Origin: Betaproteobacteria bacterium UBA3031
GTDB taxonomy: Bacteria > Pseudomonadota > Gammaproteobacteria > Burkholderiales > Eutrophovitaceae
Direction: 5' to 3'
NCBI GenBank assembly: GCA_002367635.1
Contig: DFDI01000036.1
Location: 1 to 33,176, forward strand
DNA: 33,176 nucleotides
Positions 6,977 through 15,190 of this stretch are shown here, piece by piece. The translations under genes and the position numbers were made by a program. The notes beneath the pieces are model-generated. The model did no database searches. It saw nothing but the letters and a program-made list of their open reading frames with translations, and was not told where the DNA came from. Every line of letters begins with the position of its first letter. Position 1 is the first letter of the stretch.

Positions 6977-9382
6977 ATGAGTCAACAGAAAGAGTTATTT
7001 GAAATGAGTAAAGTCGAAGTAAAGCCTGTGAAGAAATCCAATGCTGTCTCTTTACGGAAAGCTACTGATGTACTACCTGATTATTTTGCGCCCTTGGGCC
7101 GTATTAATTTCTCCGATGCCATTCCATTAGGCAGATATGCCTCAACTCAATATTTGCAGTACGCCATAGCCACGGTTAAGGACCGAGCTCTGCCAAGGCT
7201 TGCTGATGGTCAGAAACCGGTACAGTCAAGAATTTTGTATGCAATGTGGGAAATGAATGCCATCGCTGGTAATCCCAGGAAAAAATCAGCACGAGTTGTC
7301 GGTGATGTTTTAGGTAAGTTTCACCCGCATGGTGACTCGTCGGTCTACGATGCCTTAGTTCGAATTTCCCAGAATTTTACGCTTCGTTACCCCTTGGTTG
7401 ATGGTGAGGGAAACTTCGGTTCTAGAGATGGCGACGATGCTGCTGCCATGAGGTATACAGAGGCAAGACTAACGAAGTTTGCCGAGGTGCTGCTCAGTGA
7501 ATTAGATGAAGGCACGGTTGATTTTATTCCTAACTATGACGGCAGTGTCAATGAGCCTTGTTTACTACCTGCTCGATTGCCTGTTTTGTTGCTTAATGGT
7601 GCAAGTGGTATTGCCGTAGGTATGGCAACGGAGGTGCCTAGCCATAACCTCAGTGAAGTGTCTTCGGCGGTTGTCTCGCTTATCAAGAAACCGGACATGA
7701 GCATCAAACAGGTCATGCATCATATTAAGGGCCCAGACTTTCCGGGAGGGGCTCAAATCATCACCAGCTCCTCGGATATCGCAGAAGTCTATACAACAGG
7801 TCGGGGTGCGGTTCGAGTGCGGGCTAGATGGACTGTGGAGAAATTAGCGCGAGGCCAATGGCAGTTGGTAGTCACAGAACTACCTCCTGGCGTTTCATCT
7901 AGAAAAATTCAAGAGGAAATCGATGCGATCACAAATCCTCAGCCACGGGCTGGAAAGAAGGCAATTACAGTAACTCAGCAAAAAGAAAAGCAAGCCATGT
8001 TGTCGGTGTTAGATCGAATGCGTGATGAATCGGATCGTAACAATCCAGTTCGTATGGTCTTTGAGCCCAAGACATCGAGGATTGGTGAAGATGAATTCAT
8101 TAATGCATTACTTGCGCGCACTAGTTTAGAAACAAATGTTTCTATTAATCTTGTCAATGTTGGCTTAGATGGTCGTCCAACGGGGAAGAATCTTCTCGAG
8201 ATATTGACGGAGTGGGTCGAGTTTCGGCGTGCAACAGTAACGCGACGAACACGTTACCGCCTGGAGAAAGTTGAAGACCGTATACATGTTTTAGAGGGGA
8301 GGTTGTTGGTCCTTCTCAATGTGGATGATGTTCTGAAAATCATCAGAAATTCAGAAAACCCTCGACAGGATTTAATGTCAGAATTTAATCTATCTGAACG
8401 CCAAGCAGACGATATTCTCGATATGAGATTACGGCAGTTAGCTAAACTCGAACATATTAAGTTGGAACAAGAGCTCAAAAACCTGACAAAAGATCAAAAA
8501 GCCTATAAGACTATTTTGAAGAACAAGAATCATCTTGAAGAGCTAATCATCGAAGAGATTGAGTCTGACAGCAAGCAGTTCGGAGATAAGCGGCGCACAG
8601 TTATAGAAGTATCGGAGAAAGCTGTGCTTGAAGTCAAAGCTTCCGATGATCCGATCACGGTAGTATTCTCTAAGAAGGGTTGGATCCGAATGCGGCAGGG
8701 TTGGGATGTCGAGCCCAGCAGCCTAAGCTTTAAGGAAGGAGATGGGCTCTCATCGATCATCCAATGCCGATCGGTTGATCCAGTCGTATTTTTAGATTCA
8801 AAAGGTAGGGCTTACAGTATTGATGCCGATATACTCCCGTCAGGTAGGGGAGATGGTGTGCCTGCTTCCTCCTTATTAGATCTGCAGGATGGCGCTCAAG
8901 TGATGCATTGTCTCGCCGGCACGTCAAAAGCAAGTATTTTTGTTGCTACGACGGGCGGATATGGGTTTTTTACTAAGCTAAGGGATATGGTTTCTAATCG
9001 ACGTGCTGGACGAGATTTTATGTCAATGCCGGAAAGTGAATTTCCCATTACGCCACAATTCTTTAATCACGAAACTGATCATTTGGTAGCCGTGGTGTCT
9101 GAAAAGGGTAAGTTATTGATATTCTCTGCGGAAGAGATCAAATTTCTCTCTAAGGGGCGCGGTGTGATCGTGATGGGGTTAGATGGTGACGATAAGCTGT
9201 CTGCAACCGCCTTGTTAAATAAGAGAACAGCCAAAATCATCGGTCATTCACCTAGAGCCCAAAAAGTAGATACTATTTTGATAACTGGTGACAAGTTTGA
9301 ACACCATTATCTGAGGCGTGCGCGTATGGGTCGAGTTCTACCGAGAAAATTGATAGGCCCCCATAGTATTTCACGTGGTTGA
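6977..9382 (+). CDS. parC: DNA topoisomerase IV subunit A
   Basis: The breakage-reunion subunit of topoisomerase IV. The winged-helix region includes VVGDVLGKFHPHGDSSVYD, the catalytic Tyr160 lies in AAMRYTEARL, and a degenerate beta-pinwheel C-terminal domain occupies roughly residues 510-780. The quinolone-determining positions correspond to Ser121 and Asp125 (Ser80 and Glu84 in E. coli); both look like sensitive-type residues. The 801 residues and the loss of a clear GyrA box favour ParC over GyrA. The first Met gives a start (MSQQKELFE) that fits ParC proteins; an in-frame ATG nine codons later (7004) is possible. The ribosome site is weak, as for several genes here. It is the last gene of the parE operon. 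Confidence 0.95.
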   Translation: MSQQKELFEMSKVEVKPVKKSNAVSLRKATDVLPDYFAPLGRINFSDAIPLGRYASTQYLQYAIATVKDRALPRLADGQKPVQSRILYAMWEMNAIAGNPRKKSARVVGDVLGKFHPHGDSSVYDALVRISQNFTLRYPLVDGEGNFGSRDGDDAAAMRYTEARLTKFAEVLLSELDEGTVDFIPNYDGSVNEPCLLPARLPVLLLNGASGIAVGMATEVPSHNLSEVSSAVVSLIKKPDMSIKQVMHHIKGPDFPGGAQIITSSSDIAEVYTTGRGAVRVRARWTVEKLARGQWQLVVTELPPGVSSRKIQEEIDAITNPQPRAGKKAITVTQQKEKQAMLSVLDRMRDESDRNNPVRMVFEPKTSRIGEDEFINALLARTSLETNVSINLVNVGLDGRPTGKNLLEILTEWVEFRRATVTRRTRYRLEKVEDRIHVLEGRLLVLLNVDDVLKIIRNSENPRQDLMSEFNLSERQADDILDMRLRQLAKLEHIKLEQELKNLTKDQKAYKTILKNKNHLEELIIEEIESDSKQFGDKRRTVIEVSEKAVLEVKASDDPITVVFSKKGWIRMRQGWDVEPSSLSFKEGDGLSSIIQCRSVDPVVFLDSKGRAYSIDADILPSGRGDGVPASSLLDLQDGAQVMHCLAGTSKASIFVATTGGYGFFTKLRDMVSNRRAGRDFMSMPESEFPITPQFFNHETDHLVAVVSEKGKLLIFSAEEIKFLSKGRGVIVMGLDGDDKLSATALLNKRTAKIIGHSPRAQKVDTILITGDKFEHHYLRRARMGRVLPRKLIGPHSISRG

Positions 9383-9432
9383 TTTAGTATGGCGTGCAGC
9401 TAAGTCAGTCGTTGGCGGACATGCTTACGGCG

Positions 9433-9720
9433 TTACAGTCCCGTCACTGCGACGACATTGAAGATCGCTGTGTCTTCTCGTAATTTTTTAATGTTTTGAT
9501 ACTCCTCAGACGAGTACCATTGGTGAATTCTCTCCATGTCAGTGAATTCACACATGACGAGCCTTTTGGGCGACCAGTCCCCCTCTATGATTTCTATCGT
9601 CCCACCACGAACGAGAAATTTAGCGCCATAGATTGAAAGAGAGGTGCCAACTCTAGCTCTATACTCTTCATATCCATTGGGGTCTAAGACGGTAATTTCT
9701 GCAATGAGGTATGCTGACAT
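9433..9720 (-). CDS. DUF1330 family protein
   Basis: A 95-residue dimeric alpha/beta-barrel (ferredoxin-like) protein of the DUF1330 family. Visible family features are AYLIAEITVLDPNGYEEY at the start, KFLVRGGTIEIIEGDW in the middle and the strand-helix end RLVMCEF...HQWYSSEEYQNIKKLRED. I chose the ATG at 9720 because the family begins at this point; a GTG at 9765 and an ATG at 9756 in frame would add 12-15 unconserved residues, and none of the starts has a good ribosome site. Function is unknown; the fold is shared with small monooxygenases and stress proteins. It converges on parC and diverges from the nitronate monooxygenase-like gene. A second member of the family lies at 13496. Confidence 0.85.
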   Translation of the reverse strand: MSAYLIAEITVLDPNGYEEYRARVGTSLSIYGAKFLVRGGTIEIIEGDWSPKRLVMCEFTDMERIHQWYSSEEYQNIKKLREDTAIFNVVAVTGL

Positions 9721-9823
9721 TTTAGGAGTAAGTTTACCAGTATTGGTGATATTCATACTGTACACGGGATTTATAATTTAGAAAATATTGTTGATAACTT
9801 TTAGAGTAGAAGGATAGATAGAC

Positions 9824-10798
9824 ATGAGAACGCGAATTACTGAGTTGTTAGGGATCGAGTACCCAATTATCCAGGGTGGCATGCACTATGTTGGCTTTGC
9901 AGAATTGGCTGCCGCGGTCTCTAATGCTGGTGGTCTTGGCACCATAACTGGTTTGACTCAGAAAACGGCCGAGGATTTACGCAATGAAATCCGAAAGTGT
10001 AAAGCACTAACGAATAAACCATTTGCCGTCAACCTCACGTTCCTTCCTTCATTGGCAACTCCGGACTATCCCGGTTACGTAAAAGTAATCATAGAAGAGG
10101 GTGTCAAGGTTGTTGAGACTGCTGGGCGTAATCCGCAACAGGTCATGCCTGCGTTAAAAGAAGCAGGAGTTATAGTGATCCATAAATGTACCTCCGTGAG
10201 GCACTCGCTAAAGGCGCAATCTATCGGATGTGATGCCGTTTCAGTCGACGGTTTTGAGTGTGGTGGTCATCCAGGAGAAGATGATGTTCCTAATTTTATA
10301 CTCCTGCCAAGGGCGGCTGATGAATTGGAGATCCCGATTGTTGCTTCAGGCGGTATGGCGGACGGACGCTCACTGGTTGCTGCCTTAGCGTTAGGTGCCG
10401 ATGCGATCAATATGGGCACCCGTTTCATGGCAACCCAAGAGGCGCCTTGCCACCCGAATGTGAAGGAGGCTTTGCTCCGGGCCACTGAGCTGGATACCAG
10501 ACTTGTGATGAGACCTTTGCGTAATACTGAGCGTGTATTAAACAATAACGCTGCGCAAAAACTTCTTGAAAAAGAACGTTCCCTTGGCGAGAACATAAAA
10601 ATCGATGACGTATTAGATGAGGTTGCTGGTGTCTATCCTAAGGTGATGGTTGATGGGGAAATGGAAGCGGGGGTTTGGTCTTGCGGAATGGTTGTCGGAT
10701 TAATTAACGATATTCCTTCGTGCAAAGAATTGATTGAGCGAACGATGTCTGAGGCAAAATCTATTCTTAATAAAAGAAACCAACAAATAACGGCATGA
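9824..10798 (+). CDS. Nitronate monooxygenase-like flavoprotein
   Basis: An FMN-dependent TIM-barrel enzyme of the nitronate monooxygenase (2-nitropropane dioxygenase) family, which oxidises alkyl nitronates such as propionate 3-nitronate to carbonyl compounds and nitrite. Visible are PIIQGGM near the start, AGGLGTITG, HKCTSVRHSLKA around residue 120, VDGFECGGHPGEDD with the likely catalytic His, and the phosphate-binding ASGGMADGRSLVAALALGA followed by MGTRFMATQE. The 324 residues are normal. The enoyl-ACP reductase FabK shares this fold, but the GGHPGEDD loop and the lack of fatty-acid genes favour a nitronate monooxygenase. It starts with ATG after AGAAGGA and is followed after 39 bases by a potassium channel gene, with no obvious link. 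Confidence 0.85.
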   Translation: MRTRITELLGIEYPIIQGGMHYVGFAELAAAVSNAGGLGTITGLTQKTAEDLRNEIRKCKALTNKPFAVNLTFLPSLATPDYPGYVKVIIEEGVKVVETAGRNPQQVMPALKEAGVIVIHKCTSVRHSLKAQSIGCDAVSVDGFECGGHPGEDDVPNFILLPRAADELEIPIVASGGMADGRSLVAALALGADAINMGTRFMATQEAPCHPNVKEALLRATELDTRLVMRPLRNTERVLNNNAAQKLLEKERSLGENIKIDDVLDEVAGVYPKVMVDGEMEAGVWSCGMVVGLINDIPSCKELIERTMSEAKSILNKRNQQITA

Positions 10799-10837
10799 AC
10801 TTAATCAACTCAACTCTATGACAATGGTGCTGGCCTA

Positions 10838-11656
10838 ATGGTTGCACAGCAGTTGTCATCCATGGATTGGAAGCGACGTTTCTATACGGTCATTTTTGAG
10901 GCCGACACGCCTGCGGGGCGATTCTTCGACCTATCTCTAATTTGGTTGATTGTTTTAAGTGTCGTGGTTGTCATGCTAGACAGCATAGATTCGATTCATT
11001 CCAACTGGGGCGAGCAATTGATGACGTTGGAATGGATATTCACCGGTATATTTACCCTTGAATATTGTGCTCGGATATGGTGCGCGCCCAAGCCCTTCGC
11101 ATATATGCGCAGCTTTTACGGGATCGTAGACTTTCTGGCTGTTATACCTACATATCTTGCGTTGTTTGCCCCGGGAATCCATGTGCTTATCGACATAAGA
11201 GTACTTCGGCTTTTAAGATTATTTCGGTTGTTAAAACTGACAGCGTATGTCGCTGAGTACGCATCACTGGGCCGAGCGCTCTACGCCTCTAGACGTAAAA
11301 TTTTAGTGTTTTTGACGTTTGTTGGGATGGTTGTGTTGATTATGGGTACGGTGATGTATGTCGTAGAGGGTCCCGAGAACGGTTTTACTAGCATTCCAAT
11401 GGCAGTTTACTGGGCCATTATGACGATGACCACCGTCGGATTTGGGGATATTTTTCCTCAAACCGATATTGGTAGAATAGTTTCATCAGTAACGATGCTT
11501 CTAGGTTGGGGCATTCTCGTTGTTCCAACTGGCATTGTGAGTGCAGAGTTTGTATTTCAAAGAGAGCAACCTACAACCAGAACGTGTGGTCAGTGTCTCA
11601 GTGAGGGCCATCTTAAGGCCTCTATATTTTGCCGAGATTGTGGCGCCTCGCTTTAA
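10838..11656 (+). CDS. Voltage-gated potassium channel with C-terminal zinc ribbon
   Basis: An inner-membrane six-helix cation channel. S1 lies near residues 30-48, S2 near 62-80 and S3 near 95-110. S4 carries the voltage-sensing pattern RVLRLLRLFRLLK at 121-133. The pore has the selectivity filter TTVGFGD (198-204), a TVGFG rather than TVGYG potassium signature, and S6 contains VVPTGI. After S6 the protein does not carry a large regulatory domain but a short zinc-ribbon-like tail with Cys250, Cys253, Cys265 and Cys268. This resembles proteobacterial 'ion transporter' channels that end in a C-x2-C...C-x2-C module. The ATG at 10862 is an alternative start that would match family members better (MDWKRRFYTVIFEADTPAG). 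The gating signal is unknown. Confidence 0.88.
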   Translation: MVAQQLSSMDWKRRFYTVIFEADTPAGRFFDLSLIWLIVLSVVVVMLDSIDSIHSNWGEQLMTLEWIFTGIFTLEYCARIWCAPKPFAYMRSFYGIVDFLAVIPTYLALFAPGIHVLIDIRVLRLLRLFRLLKLTAYVAEYASLGRALYASRRKILVFLTFVGMVVLIMGTVMYVVEGPENGFTSIPMAVYWAIMTMTTVGFGDIFPQTDIGRIVSSVTMLLGWGILVVPTGIVSAEFVFQREQPTTRTCGQCLSEGHLKASIFCRDCGASL

Positions 11657-11726
11657 GTAATTCAGAAGAAACGTGTGAATCTTGATAAAGTAGCAGAGTT
11701 TAATTGTAAAAGAGGGTGGTTGGAAA

Positions 11727-12065
11727 ATGATTAGAATTTGGAATGTGAGCCTGTTGATGCTTGCTATGTTTGTATTAGTGAGTTGTGGCGAAAAGACTGA
11801 AGTTGTATCCACAGATTCCTCTGAAGAGGCGGGTATATTTCTTCAAATAATGCTCAAAGATGAAAAAGGGCAGGATATAAGTTACGTCCTGTTTAATCCA
11901 AATGTTAAGACGCTGGATGCATGTAATGTCGTAGCAGAGGCGGGATTGGATGATGTTGTTAAGAAACTGCCTCCTGAGTATAGCGGGTCAACGGTTACCG
12001 GTTGGTCATGCTCTCTTTCAAATCCAGAGGCTGGAAAAATAAAAATAGATCGAGTAGATGATTAA
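11727..12065 (+). CDS. Small hypothetical lipoprotein
   Basis: The first 20 residues form a lipoprotein signal: Arg3, a hydrophobic run LLMLAMFVL and the lipobox LVSC with Cys20 followed by Gly. The mature 92 residues are mostly acidic, with two further cysteines (ACNVV and GWSCSL) that could form a disulfide in the periplasm. The segment between them alternates beta-like and helical stretches. I do not recognise a family. The gene is 70 bases after the channel gene and may share its transcript, but this is not certain. A weak GA-rich ribosome site precedes the ATG. Confidence 0.7.
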   Translation: MIRIWNVSLLMLAMFVLVSCGEKTEVVSTDSSEEAGIFLQIMLKDEKGQDISYVLFNPNVKTLDACNVVAEAGLDDVVKKLPPEYSGSTVTGWSCSLSNPEAGKIKIDRVDD

Positions 12066-12242
12066 CGTTGGTAGGGTTTATATGAAAATGTGAAGCCTGA
12101 TTTCTTGATTTAAGGTGAGTTCTATAAGAGTAGTTTAAATCGCGGAAATCAAATATGGAGCTATAACTTGAACAACAGGTCTGATTAGCGCAAACTCGAC
12201 GTTAGTTTGTTGATTTTTGATGTAATTTTTAATGGTAAATGC

Positions 12243-12524
12243 ATGAGTGAAAATATCCTGAAGTATTTGAGAACGCAAGGCGAGCAGCTTGATGCGGACA
12301 TTTCAAAAGCGTTGAAGATCCCTAAAGTCCAGCTTGAAAAGCAGTTATCTGAGTTATTAACAGCTGGAGCAGTTATATGTTGCCATGTGACTCGTTTCAG
12401 TGGCGATAAAAAAATAGAAGGCATGAGCTATCGTTTGTCAGCCCATGTACCACCTAGAGCCCCCGGCAGGAAGCCAGGAGGGAAAGCTAAAGCAGCAGCT
12501 ACTGAAGATGCTGACGAAGATTAA
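12243..12524 (+). CDS. Small winged-helix protein
   Basis: A 93-residue protein. Residues 1-50 (ILKYLRTQGEQLDADISKAL, KIPKVQLEKQLSELLTAG) look like a helix-turn-helix of the winged type, with a wing running into AVICCHVTRFSGDKKIEGM. The tail is APGRKPGGKAKAAA and then acidic. I recall similar proteins with this APGRKPG tail in Betaproteobacteria, where they are annotated as hypothetical or ArsR-like; no target is known. I chose the ATG at 12243; a TTG at 12207 in frame adds 12 residues without family support. The gene lies 70 bases before rbgA. About 177 bases before it are non-coding, AT-rich and without a clear hairpin. Confidence 0.72.
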   Translation: MSENILKYLRTQGEQLDADISKALKIPKVQLEKQLSELLTAGAVICCHVTRFSGDKKIEGMSYRLSAHVPPRAPGRKPGGKAKAAATEDADED

Positions 12525-12594
12525 TTTGTAATACTTGTAATACGTAGTCCGGCAACATTCTCTTACCTACATCTAAATTGAAATTCTGTAAAAC

Positions 12595-13443
12595 GTGGCG
12601 CTCATAAACTGGTTCCCTGGCCACATGGCGCAGGCTAAGAAAAATTTAAGCAAAGCACTGGCTTCAGTTGATGTCGTCGTGGAGGTTCTTGACGCTCGCA
12701 TGCCAGCGGCGAGTGCTAACCCGCTTTTTGAGGAGTTGCGTAAAGAAAGGCAACGTCCCGCGTTAAAGGTTTTAAATAAGGCGGATCTAGCTGATCCACA
12801 CGTAACCGAGGAATGGGTCCGTTATTTCTTGGATCCGACGTCTTTGGCGAGCGCGCTTCCTATAGTCGGGAAGTCAAAACAAGAGGCGCGTAAAATTATT
12901 CAGCAGTGTCAGAGGTTAGCCCCCCATCGTACTGATGCGATTAAGCCCCTGAGGTTGATTGTCACGGGCGTTCCTAATGTTGGCAAGTCTACGATACTTA
13001 ATGGCTTACTTGGTCAGGCGAAGGCAAAGGCTGCCGATGAGCCTGCGGTCACAAAAAGGATTGCTCGATATGAAGTGAGTGATCAATTGATTATTTACGA
13101 TAGCCCAGGAGTTATGTGGCCTAAGGTGGATACTGTTGAAACGGGTCTTCTTCTAGCAGTTAATAATGCAATTGGTGTCAACGCATATAACATAGAGGAT
13201 GCAGCTATTTTCCTGATACAAAAAATGCTCGAACGATATCCTGAAGCACTATTAGATCGATACAAAATCGAACTCGAAGGAATTGATGCGGTCGCGTTTA
13301 TTGAATCAATCGGAGATAAGCGCGGTATGCGATCTAAAGGTGGATATGTTGATTTTGAGCGTGCGTCACAATTGGTCGTGACAGATTATCGACATGGTAG
13401 GTTTGGACGAGTTTCGCTGCAGATAGTTAACGATTTAATTTAG
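12595..13443 (+). CDS. rbgA: Ribosome biogenesis GTPase RbgA/YlqF family
   Basis: A circularly permuted GTPase that in Bacillus helps late assembly of the 50S subunit. The motif order is permuted as expected: G4 NKAD (61-64), then G1 GVPNVGKS (125-132), G2 around the threonine of EPAVTKR, and G3 DSPG (169-172). The protein starts with the family signature INWFPGHMAQAKK. The 282 residues include a C-terminal helical domain (about 190-275), so the gene looks complete. The start is GTG, fixed by that signature; no strong ribosome site is seen. Related permuted GTPases (YjeQ/RsgA, YqeH) have extra domains that are absent here. Confidence 0.9.
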   Translation: MALINWFPGHMAQAKKNLSKALASVDVVVEVLDARMPAASANPLFEELRKERQRPALKVLNKADLADPHVTEEWVRYFLDPTSLASALPIVGKSKQEARKIIQQCQRLAPHRTDAIKPLRLIVTGVPNVGKSTILNGLLGQAKAKAADEPAVTKRIARYEVSDQLIIYDSPGVMWPKVDTVETGLLLAVNNAIGVNAYNIEDAAIFLIQKMLERYPEALLDRYKIELEGIDAVAFIESIGDKRGMRSKGGYVDFERASQLVVTDYRHGRFGRVSLQIVNDLI

Positions 13444-13495
13444 AATACAAGTGAAATATAGATCAATAACTTAAAAAATTAAAGAGGGGATAAAG

Positions 13496-13786
13496 ATGGC
13501 AAAAGCCTATTGGATCGCGTTTTACCACTCAATCAGTGACCCAGACGCAATGGCAAGATACGCAGAATTAGCAAGGCCTGCTGTAGAGAGTGGAGGAGGA
13601 CGTTTTATCGCACGCGGTATGCCTTCTAAGGTTTACGAGGCTGGGAAAGAACAACGTGTCGTGATGATTGAGTTTGATAGTGTGGAGCAAGCTATCGCAG
13701 CGCATGATAGTGCAGCTTATAAAGAAGCGCTTGACGCTATGGGTGTTGCTGCTATCCGTGATATGCGTATTGTGGAGGCGATGTAA
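13496..13786 (+). CDS. DUF1330 family protein (second copy)
   Basis: A 96-residue protein of the DUF1330 family: AYWIAFYHSISDPDAMARYAEL, then GGGRFIARGMPSKVYEAGKEQRVVMIEFDSVEQAIAAHDS split over the usual strand-loop-strand-helix, ending in a last strand AIRDMRIVEAM. It has the RG at the usual place (IARGM) but differs strongly from the copy at 9433, so the two are old paralogues rather than a recent duplication. It has one of the better ribosome sites in the window (GAGGGG, about 8 bases before the ATG), suggesting good expression. Function is unknown. It converges on the MFS exporter gene with a hairpin between them. Confidence 0.87.
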   Translation: MAKAYWIAFYHSISDPDAMARYAELARPAVESGGGRFIARGMPSKVYEAGKEQRVVMIEFDSVEQAIAAHDSAAYKEALDAMGVAAIRDMRIVEAM

Positions 13787-13814
13787 TTCAGTGAGATAGT
13801 TTTTTGAATAGATT

Positions 13815-13838
13815 CCCGGAGATTCATTTATCTCCGGG
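13815..13838. terminator. Hairpin between convergent DUF1330 and MFS genes
   Basis: A perfect 9-bp stem CCCGGAGAT/ATCTCCGGG (13815-13823 with 13830-13838) with a 6-base loop lies between the two convergent stops. There is no proper T-tract directly after it on either strand, so it is a weak or Rho-assisted terminator, or a 3'-end stabiliser. Confidence 0.5.
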
Positions 13839-13840
13839 TT

Positions 13841-15013
13841 CTAGATAGGGCGTAAATTCACTCGAAGCTTCTTGATAAAGAAGAGGCCTAATGTCAGCAA
13901 ACAAAACCCGATGCTTATAAAGCTGACGGTGTAACCATATAGTGTGGTTAAGATTCCAAAAGCAATTGTTCCGACTGCTTGTCCACTAAAAAGGCTCATG
14001 GCAAAGACCGAGATTGCAGTGCCTCTCGCTTGAGGATACATCTCTGTCGCTTTTGTCTGTAGCGTGTTGTGCAACATATAAAAACCGAACCCGCCCAAAA
14101 TACACCAGATTCCAATGAGTGTTGCGGAGTGGATAATCGGTAAGCAGGTAAAAAATAGGAATAATACTAAAATCCCAGTCATTACAAATCCGACTTCTCC
14201 CATGATGGTCTGTAACTTCCGTATGGAAATCGTGTACAACACCCCGCCTAGACCAAAGCCAGAAAGCAGTAGCCCAATTGTCATGTAGTCAAGGTTTAAC
14301 TCGGTTTTTATCCACGCGCCGATAAATGCAAAGCTTCCATAAAATAAAGCCCCCTCCAGATGGACCACCACCAAGACGGTTTGGCACCAAGGGTCTTTGA
14401 GAATATTTAAGTAATTCCTCAACGGGTGATTTGCAGAGGGTGGTAATTCATTATCTAGCGGTGACGCTCGATACTTTTGATCAACTGCAATCAATGCGAC
14501 CGTCATTATAAAAAATGCAATAGAAAAGAAGTAGAAAATACTTCTCCAGGATGAGAGTTCAGCTAAGGCGCCACCAAGCGACGGTCCCAATATTTGTCCC
14601 AATAATATGAAGCTGATGAAATTCCCTAGGCTTGCTTGACGGTTTTTATAACTCGTTTGGTCTCCAATCCAAGCAAGTGATACAGGGATAATTCCTGCGG
14701 CTCCAATTCCTGTTAAGAAACGTAAGGCGGCTAACCACTCTAGATCTTTGGCGAAGGCAGATCCCAAAGAACCTATGGCGACGATTGCGGTGGCTACGGA
14801 TACCGTTTTTATACGGCCATGCTGATCTCCCAAAGGCCCATAAATCACTTGAAATAACCCGTAGGCGAGTGTAAATGCAGCGACCACCACGGCTGCTGTA
14901 GCGTGAGACGTATTGAATTCTGCAGCAATATTTGGCAGAAGTGAGTCAAAGACTCTTAGGTTCGCCCCTGATAAAAAGGCAGCGGAAGCGAGTACGATGA
15001 AGCGAAAGTTCAC
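13841..15013 (-). CDS. MFS exporter (DHA1-like, 12 TM)
   Basis: An inner-membrane major facilitator of 390 residues with about 12 hydrophobic helices in two halves, joined by a hydrophilic loop near residues 180-205. The loop between helices 2 and 3 carries GPLGDQHGRIKTV, the family G-x-L-x-D-x-x-G-R motif, and GIIPVSLAWIGD follows in the region of helix 4. The pattern fits drug or metabolite exporters of the AraJ/Bcr type. The substrate cannot be told. The start is a GTG with no Shine-Dalgarno, but no other Met or GTG fits the first helix. It is divergent from the DUF1499 gene, with 177 bases between them, and convergent with a DUF1330 gene. Confidence 0.88.
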   Translation of the reverse strand: MNFRFIVLASAAFLSGANLRVFDSLLPNIAAEFNTSHATAAVVVAAFTLAYGLFQVIYGPLGDQHGRIKTVSVATAIVAIGSLGSAFAKDLEWLAALRFLTGIGAAGIIPVSLAWIGDQTSYKNRQASLGNFISFILLGQILGPSLGGALAELSSWRSIFYFFSIAFFIMTVALIAVDQKYRASPLDNELPPSANHPLRNYLNILKDPWCQTVLVVVHLEGALFYGSFAFIGAWIKTELNLDYMTIGLLLSGFGLGGVLYTISIRKLQTIMGEVGFVMTGILVLFLFFTCLPIIHSATLIGIWCILGGFGFYMLHNTLQTKATEMYPQARGTAISVFAMSLFSGQAVGTIAFGILTTLYGYTVSFISIGFCLLTLGLFFIKKLRVNLRPI

Positions 15014-15190
15014 AATTGAGATTAGAAATGAATCAGATATATGGAGCTAGATAATAGATTATTGTCGACCTCTTTTTAGAGTAACATCAATATACCGTGT
15101 GGTTATTTTAAATGGTTACGATAAATAAATCGTTTGGCTTAGTCGAATGACTATTGTTTGTAATGCATCATTAGCGTTCTAGGGGTGAAA

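Noticed and set aside
7337..7351. Quinolone-resistance change in parC (Asp125 where E. coli has Glu)
   Set aside because: Asp at this place is an acidic, natural variant in type II topoisomerases and Ser121 is intact, so resistance is not supported.
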